DNA from: an uncultured bacterium
GTDB taxonomy: Bacteria; Planctomycetota; Phycisphaerae; Phycisphaerales; SM1A02
Length of the DNA stretch: 10,929 nucleotides
Direction: 5' to 3'
Assembly (NCBI GenBank): GCA_903914045.1
Contig: CAIWNO010000439.1
Location: 1 to 10,929 of the forward strand
Positions 8,801 through 10,929 of this stretch are shown in pieces. The notes below the pieces were generated by a model. It did not search any database and was not told where the DNA came from. It saw only the letters and a program-made list of their open reading frames with translations. Position 1 is the first letter of the stretch. Every line of letters starts with the position of its first letter. The position numbers and the translations under genes are program-made.

Positions 8801-10929
8801 GTTCTCGTAGCTTGGAATGTCACCGCTGGCGCGACGGGGTATAAAGTATTCCGCACAATTGGAGCCGCTGCAGTAACGCAAATTGGCGAAACCTTTGGAA
8901 ATGCATTCGTTACTTTCTCTGACACCAACGTGATGTCCGGCATCAGTTACACCTATTTCGTCAAGGCAAAGACACTCACTGGCGACAGCCTTGCAAGCGT
9001 GAGCGATGTTGGTTTTCTGAAATTGCCAGTGCCATCTATTACAGGCGTAAGTCCAGCTTCAGGTTCTGTGATGGGCGCAACGGCTATCACAATCACTGGC
9101 ACAAATTTTATCGGTGCGACAGGCGTGACAGTGGGCGGCGCCGCTGCCACCAATGTTGTTGTTGTGAATGCAACTTCGATCACCGCCACAACCCCGACTG
9201 GAGCAGTTGGCGCCAAGCCAATCGTTGTGGTCACTCCAAGCGGATCAACCACTCAAACAGTTTCATTCACTTACATCGCTGTTCCAACCATCGCTACAGT
9301 TGCGCCAATTACAGGTCCAATTGTTGGCGGCACAAAGATCACCATTACGGGCAATCACTTTATTGCGGGCGCAACAACTGTGAAAGTTGGTGGCGTTGTT
9401 GCGACGAGCGTTGTTGCAACGGCAACTTCTATTACTGCAGTCACTCCCGCGGGATTGAATGGCGCGCAAACTATTGAAGTGACAACGTTGGGTGGTACTG
9501 GAAAGAAAACAATTGCGTTTACTTATGTAACTCCACTTCCAACTATCACCACAGTCGCTCCGATATCTGGGCCGCTTACTGGCGCAACTGCGTTCACCAT
9601 TGCTGGAACAAACTTTATTGCGGGGGCAACAACTGTGAAAGTTGGCGGTGCGTTTGCCACTGGCGTTGTCGTTGTGAGTTCAACTTCCATCACGGCGGTC
9701 ACGCCATCTGGTGTAGTTGGTGCGAAAGACGTCGCGGTGACAACGGTTGGCGGAACAGTTACTAAAACCGGAGCGTTCACATACGTCGCGCTTCCAACCA
9801 TTGCCACAGTCACGCCGATATCTGGACCGATCACTGGCGCAACTGCGTTCACCATTACTGGAACCAATTTGACAGGCGCAACGGTGAAAGTTGGTGGAGT
9901 CGCGGCGACTAGCGTTGTTGCAACGGCGACTTCAATTACAGCGAAGACGCCAGCGGGTTTAGTTGGCGCGAAAGATATTGTTGTGACAACTGCTGGCGGA
10001 ATGGCGACAAAGACTGGCGCGTTCACTTTTGTCGCGCTTCCAACCATCGCAAGCGTGTCGCCCACATCGGGTCCGCTGACTGCAGGAACATCCATCACCA
10101 TTACGGGAACGAATTTGACAGGCGCAACTGTGAAAGTTGGCGAAGTTGCTGCGACAAGCGTTGTTGTAACCGCGACTTCTATTACGGCGAAAACGCCAGC
10201 GGGAACAGCGGGGGCGAAAGATGTTGTTGTGACAACCACTGGTGGAGTAGCGACAAAGACTGGTGCGTTTACATACATCGCACTTCCAACCATCGCCACA
10301 GTTGCTCCCATCAATGGACCAATTGCTGGTGGAACTACTTTCATAATCACAGGCACGAACTTGACAGGCGCAACGGTGAAAGTTGGTGGAGTCGCTGCGA
10401 CTAGTGTTGTTGCCACGGCGACTGCTATTACAGCGAAGACGCCAGTGGGAATAGCTGGCGCGCAAAGCGTGGCCGTGACAACCGTTGGTGGAACGGCAAC
10501 AAAGGCTGCTGCGTTCACATACGTCGCTCTTCCAACCATCGCAAGCGTGTCGCCAACATCGGGGCCAATGACTGCAGGAACATCAATCACAATCACAGGC
10601 ACTAATTTGATGGGCGCAACGGTGACAGTTGGTGGAAATGCGGCGACTAGCGTTGTTGCAACGGCGACATCTATTACAGCGAAGACACCAGCGGGAACAG
10701 CGGGCGCGAAAGATATTGTTGTGATAACTGCTGGCGGAATGGCGACAAAGACTGGCGCGTTCACTTTTGTCGCGCTTCCAACCATCGCAAGCGTGTCGCC
10801 AACATCGGGTCCGCTGACTGCAGGAACATCCATCACCATTACGGGAACGAATTTGACAGGCGCAACTGTGAAAGTTGGCGAAGTTGCTGCGACAAGCGTT
10901 GTTGTAACCGCGACTTCTATTACGGCGAA
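2705..10929 (+). CDS. Giant secreted Fn3/TIG-repeat surface protein, 3' end beyond the window
   Basis: This open frame runs at least 2,741 codons with no stop and leaves the window two bases into a codon. Residues 1-56 form a signal peptide with an arginine-rich stretch (RRRH at 23-26), a hydrophobic core at about 38-52 and an NAA-Q cleavage site. A single dockerin-like loop follows at 71-90, then an unrecognised beta-rich domain (about 108-360), one IPT/TIG domain (365-446), 19 fibronectin-III-like modules (447-2108) and at least eight IPT/TIG modules from 2109 on. Such all-beta tandem arrays are known from bacterial adhesins and matrix proteins; a role in adhesion or as a surface stalk is inferred. 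No catalytic domain is visible so far. The ATG at 2705 lies three bases after the upstream stop without a clear ribosome binding site. In-frame ATGs at 2747 and 2825 are alternatives; the latter would remove the basic n-region. The anchor or sorting domain should lie beyond the right edge. Confidence 0.95.
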   Translation, partial: MQRFKTAASWCVAFMPLAAIPFRRRHISFTALIQKTVGLAMAFGLLVASSLVTNAAQPVEQVDSTWIQRIGDVDQNGFTDSADLGVMLLRKHEGVTDADVASTPQSSWTSVTGGGVKGLHAKNYIVTDQGIAFSVIDVYIKFGSAVGSGTNGERVVNFFGQSSIDDATYRVNKTAKYVNNLGLDFQHNNLSWLPGGSTGNNTWDSFLTVGARTQGAGNSANVTADSYFINPNFNVGSIVGGSGMNGFVGAGVYQAAPTDAGFETNANANPDHMVMIGRFSLKVNDIPALGDAAKLTVWCDFVGKSSAQNGGTTLYSFITAANLKSDTQTLYATSGQVWTFKPTFEGPSVGQAAWTFSTSVESAASIASVSPSMGSTLGATDILILGTNFTGATGVTVGGVAATNMIVVSPTKITATTSAGMAGAHDVVVTMPSGLAAATDGFTHVVPVATNLAASDGDHTDKIALTWDPSNGAESYEVFRAIQGEPFIKIGETNKSTFTFADTSALIGVLYTYSVSTVTPAGNSDKSQSDTGWRNVSAPLSVAATDGTSTSVVQVSWSAVTGATGYDIFRDGGATKIGSSVGAATTYEDATAVPGTRYMYTVKSGLVTGTSVASSGDTGFRNVSAPQSVAATDGTSTSVVTISWNAVTGATSYDIFRDGGATKIGSSVGVATTYDDATAVPGTSYTYTVRAHGAFGTSVASSGDTGFRNLSAPQNVVATDGASTSEVTISWSAVPGAESYGVYRDGAWVAWVGNLYYVDATAVPGTSYTYTVQAITSAFMIFSAFSAGDTGFTNVSAPQSCAATDGTSTSVVTISWNAVTGATSYDIFRDGGATKIGSSVGVATTYDDATAVPGTRHTYTVKSNGAVGTSMISASITGWRNLSAPTAVLGIQDLTDRVQLSWSAVTGATSYDIFRDGGATKIGSSVGAATTYDDMTASIGIYYRYTVKAVCILGSSDLSSEVVAWRIPGVPQNVVATNGTSTNNVTISWSAVQGAENYAVYRDGEIIDLNVFATFYIDTTAVPGTIYTYTVKALANALTISGAISAGDTGFVGYLIDVPTGVAATDGTSTSQIIVTWTATANAIGYEVLRDGVKIADIENGTLTSYIDASEALIPGVSYTYTVKGKFTAGTSVASASNTGFRNVSVPLSVAATDGTSTNVVTVSWSAVAGATGYDIFRDGSATKIGSSVGAATTYDDVTAVPGTSYTYTVKANGAFGTSVASASNTGFRNVSVPLSVAATDGTSTSVVTVSWSTVAGATGYDIFRDGGATKIGSSVGAATTYDDMTALIGVNYTYTVRAVCTLGSSDLSTGAVGWRAPVAPQSVAATDGTSTSVVTISWSAVTGATGYDIFRDGGATKIGSSVGAATTYDDATAVPGTSYTYTVKAFTAAGLGAISSSNTGFRNVSAPQSVAATDGISISVVTISWSAVTGATGYDIFRDGGATKIGSSVGAATTYDDATAVPGTSYTYTVKANGAFGTSVASASDTGFRNVSAPQSVAATLGTSTSVVTISWSAVTGATGYDIFRDGGGTKIGSSVGAATTYDDATAVPGTSYTYTVRANGAFGTSVVSASNTGFRNVSAPQSITATDGTSTSVATISWSAVTGATGYDIFRDGGATKIGSSVGAATTYDDVTAVPGTSYTYTVKANGAFGTSVVSAGDTGWRKLSAPTAATCAGGLTDRVQLSWIAVTSAVGYDIFRDGGATKIGSSVGAATTYDDMTALIGVNYTYTVRAVCTLGSSDLSTGAVGWRAPVAPQSVAATDGTSTSVVTISWSAVTGATGYDIFRDGGATKIGSSVGAATTYDDATAVPGTSYTYTVKALTVAGLGAISSGDNGWRKLSAPTAVTCAHGLTDRVQLSWSAITGATGYDIFRDGGVTKIGSSVGAATTYDDMAALIGVNYNYTVRAVCTLGSSDLSAGAVGWRAPIAPQSVAASAGTSTNNILVTWSPVSGALSYKIFRFTGTETPAQIGSIFGNAFVSFADTTANPGMFYSYFLKAVTNAGESVASSNSVGWRNIPAPMNVVVSHGLYTDQVLVAWNVTAGATGYKVFRTIGAAAVTQIGETFGNAFVTFSDTNVMSGISYTYFVKAKTLTGDSLASVSDVGFLKLPVPSITGVSPASGSVMGATAITITGTNFIGATGVTVGGAAATNVVVVNATSITATTPTGAVGAKPIVVVTPSGSTTQTVSFTYIAVPTIATVAPITGPIVGGTKITITGNHFIAGATTVKVGGVVATSVVATATSITAVTPAGLNGAQTIEVTTLGGTGKKTIAFTYVTPLPTITTVAPISGPLTGATAFTIAGTNFIAGATTVKVGGAFATGVVVVSSTSITAVTPSGVVGAKDVAVTTVGGTVTKTGAFTYVALPTIATVTPISGPITGATAFTITGTNLTGATVKVGGVAATSVVATATSITAKTPAGLVGAKDIVVTTAGGMATKTGAFTFVALPTIASVSPTSGPLTAGTSITITGTNLTGATVKVGEVAATSVVVTATSITAKTPAGTAGAKDVVVTTTGGVATKTGAFTYIALPTIATVAPINGPIAGGTTFIITGTNLTGATVKVGGVAATSVVATATAITAKTPVGIAGAQSVAVTTVGGTATKAAAFTYVALPTIASVSPTSGPMTAGTSITITGTNLMGATVTVGGNAATSVVATATSITAKTPAGTAGAKDIVVITAGGMATKTGAFTFVALPTIASVSPTSGPLTAGTSITITGTNLTGATVKVGEVAATSVVVTATSITA
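2915..2974 (+). other. Single N-terminal dockerin-like calcium loop
   Basis: Residues 71-90 read GDVDQNGFTDSADLGVMLLR, matching one half of the dockerin-like pair that ends the upstream protein. Only one half-repeat is evident, and it sits next to the predicted mature N-terminus instead of the C-terminus. Confidence 0.75.
3026..3784 (+). other. Unrecognised N-terminal beta-rich domain of the giant protein
   Basis: Residues 108-360 are rich in Gly, Asn, Ser and aromatic residues with alternating strand patterns (FSVIDVYIKFG, VVNFFGQSS, MVMIGRFSLKV, LTVWCDFVG). The pattern resembles a secreted beta-sandwich found at the N-terminus of planctomycete surface proteins, but I cannot name a family. 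The region is unique, without internal repeats, so it may be the ligand-binding tip. Confidence 0.45.
3797..4042 (+). other. IPT/TIG domain 1, isolated before the Fn3 array
   Basis: Residues 365-446 have the IPT/TIG pattern: SIASVSPSMGS, ILGTNF, VTVGGVAAT, ITATT and a closing hydrophobic strand. It shares the GATGVTVGG form with TIG module 2 at 9029 and not with the later modules. Confidence 0.85.
4592..4752 (+). repeat. Duplicated segment, copy 1 (Fn3 module 3)
   Basis: This segment is nearly identical to 5108-5268 (offset 516 bp, a few differences by eye). Both share the rare ISWNAV and GATSYD spellings and GVATTYDD. The intervening module 4 is of a different, diverged subtype. Confidence 0.85.
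5108..5268 (+). repeat. Duplicated segment, copy 2 (Fn3 module 5)
   Basis: This is the partner of 4592-4752. It suggests that a two-module unit (modules 3-4) was duplicated or that one copy was converted from the other. Confidence 0.85.
6092..6292 (+). repeat. One-module tandem duplication, copy 1 (end of Fn3 8 into Fn3 9)
   Basis: This stretch matches 6353-6553 at an offset of exactly one module (261 bp) with only a handful of differences by eye. Both share the unusual SVPLSVAATDG and VAGATGYD spellings that are not found elsewhere in the array. Confidence 0.8.
6353..6553 (+). repeat. One-module tandem duplication, copy 2 (end of Fn3 9 into Fn3 10)
   Basis: This is the partner of 6092-6292. 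It overlaps the left end of the 372-bp block at 6491, so module 10 appears to be assembled from two separate copying events. Confidence 0.8.
6491..6862 (+). repeat. 372-bp duplicated block, copy 1 (Fn3 modules 10-11)
   Basis: This stretch matches 7793-8164 at an offset of 1302 bp with six base differences by eye, all synonymous. It begins in the middle of module 10 and ends late in module 11, so its ends do not respect module borders. Confidence 0.93.
7793..8164 (+). repeat. 372-bp duplicated block, copy 2 (Fn3 modules 15-16)
   Basis: This is the partner of 6491-6862. It covers the second half of module 15 and most of module 16. The encoded residues are identical in the two copies. Identity drops to ordinary module-to-module levels on both flanks. 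Confidence 0.93.
9965..10191 (+). repeat. 227-bp near-identical TIG segment, copy 1
   Basis: This segment matches 10703-10929 at an offset of 738 bp, exactly three 246-bp modules, with two base differences by eye. One is synonymous and one changes Thr to Ile. It spans the end of the TIG module at 9791 and most of the one at 10037. Confidence 0.93.
10703..10929 (+). repeat. 227-bp near-identical TIG segment, copy 2, cut by window end
   Basis: This is the partner of 9965-10191. The match is still unbroken at the last base of the window, so the true duplicated block is longer than can be measured here. Confidence 0.92.

Larger units (their letters stand above)
4043..9028 (+). repeat. Array of 19 fibronectin-III-like modules
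   Basis: Nineteen modules, mostly 87 residues (261 bp), begin at 4043, 4313, 4574, 4835, 5090, 5351, 5609, 5873, 6137, 6398, 6659, 6920, 7181, 7442, 7703, 7961, 8222, 8480 and 8753. The consensus is SAPQSVAATDG, VTISWSAV, GATGYDIFRDG, a strand ending TTYDD, GTSYTYTV and a closing TGFRN or GWR. This is the Fn3-like form with conserved Trp and Tyr found in many bacterial surface proteins. The first module and the last two are the most diverged; modules 9 to 17 are the most alike. Modules 6, 15 and 17 form a second subtype with LTDRVQLSW and GVNYTYTVRAVC. All stay in one frame. Confidence 0.93.
9029..10929 (+). repeat. Array of IPT/TIG modules, eight complete and one cut by the edge
   Basis: Modules start at 9029, 9281, 9536, 9791, 10037, 10283, 10529 and 10775. 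The first three are 84-85 residues and the next four are exactly 82 residues (246 bp); the one at 10775 is cut by the edge. Counting the isolated module at 3797, that makes eight complete TIG domains and one partial. The consensus is LPTIATVxPxSGP, ITITGTNLTGATVKVGG, AATSVVATATSITAKTPAG, GAKDxxVTTxGG and AFTYVA. Modules from 9791 onward have lost three residues in the loop before TVKVGG. The array clearly continues past the window. Confidence 0.92.

Noticed and set aside
9523..10839. Minus-strand open frame of 438 codons opposite the TIG array
   Set aside because: It is a low-complexity Val/Ala/Pro frame that repeats with the TIG period. It stays open because the + strand repeats avoid TTA, CTA and TCA in that phase. 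It has no recognisable domain, start signal or signal peptide. It is a shadow of the coding repeat.
4043..10929. DNA-level tandem repeats as a CRISPR array, satellite or origin iterons
   Set aside because: Periods of 246 and 261 bp are multiples of three, the frame is preserved, and differences fall largely in third positions. They are coding repeats.

Overview
The window is almost entirely protein-coding on the + strand. It holds two secreted, repeat-built proteins that lie head to tail. The most likely source is a planctomycete of the Phycisphaerae type. The sequence evidence for this is the run of calcium-binding repeats of the form DCNxNGxxDSCDI, a C-terminal dockerin-like pair of GDLDxNxxxDxxD loops ending in ECP, very long n-regions before the signal-peptide hydrophobic cores, and the lack of clear Shine-Dalgarno sites at the chosen starts. 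This placement comes from family knowledge and was not confirmed by a search.

Region 1 (35-2701) encodes an 888-residue exported protein. In order it has a signal peptide, two RCC1-like WG repeats, a block of about nine acidic Asn/Asp calcium-binding repeats, a second RCC1-like block with seven WG motifs (enough for a complete seven-bladed propeller), more calcium-binding repeats, an unrecognised beta-rich domain, a short calcium-binding pair and a C-terminal dockerin-like domain. Only three bases separate its stop codon from the next ATG.

Region 2 (2705 to the right edge, still open) encodes a giant exported protein of more than 2,741 residues. It has a signal peptide, a single dockerin-like loop, an unrecognised beta-rich domain of about 250 residues, one IPT/TIG domain, 19 consecutive fibronectin-type-III-like modules of about 87 residues, and then at least eight IPT/TIG modules with a ninth cut by the window end. 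No stop codon or frame break was seen over 8.2 kb. This layout is typical of a surface adhesin or matrix protein.

The two genes probably form one transcription unit for cell-surface or extracellular-matrix proteins. The partner and substrate are unknown. The most notable signal is recent, ongoing repeat turnover inside the giant gene: a 372-bp block copied out of phase with the module boundaries and differing only at synonymous sites, a 227-bp block repeated exactly three TIG modules apart, and chimeric modules. I see no RNA genes, CRISPR arrays, insertion sequences or enzyme genes. There is no gene-free stretch over 300 bases; the only non-coding DNA is at most bases 1-34 and 2702-2704. Long minus-strand reading frames opposite the repeats are judged to be shadows.
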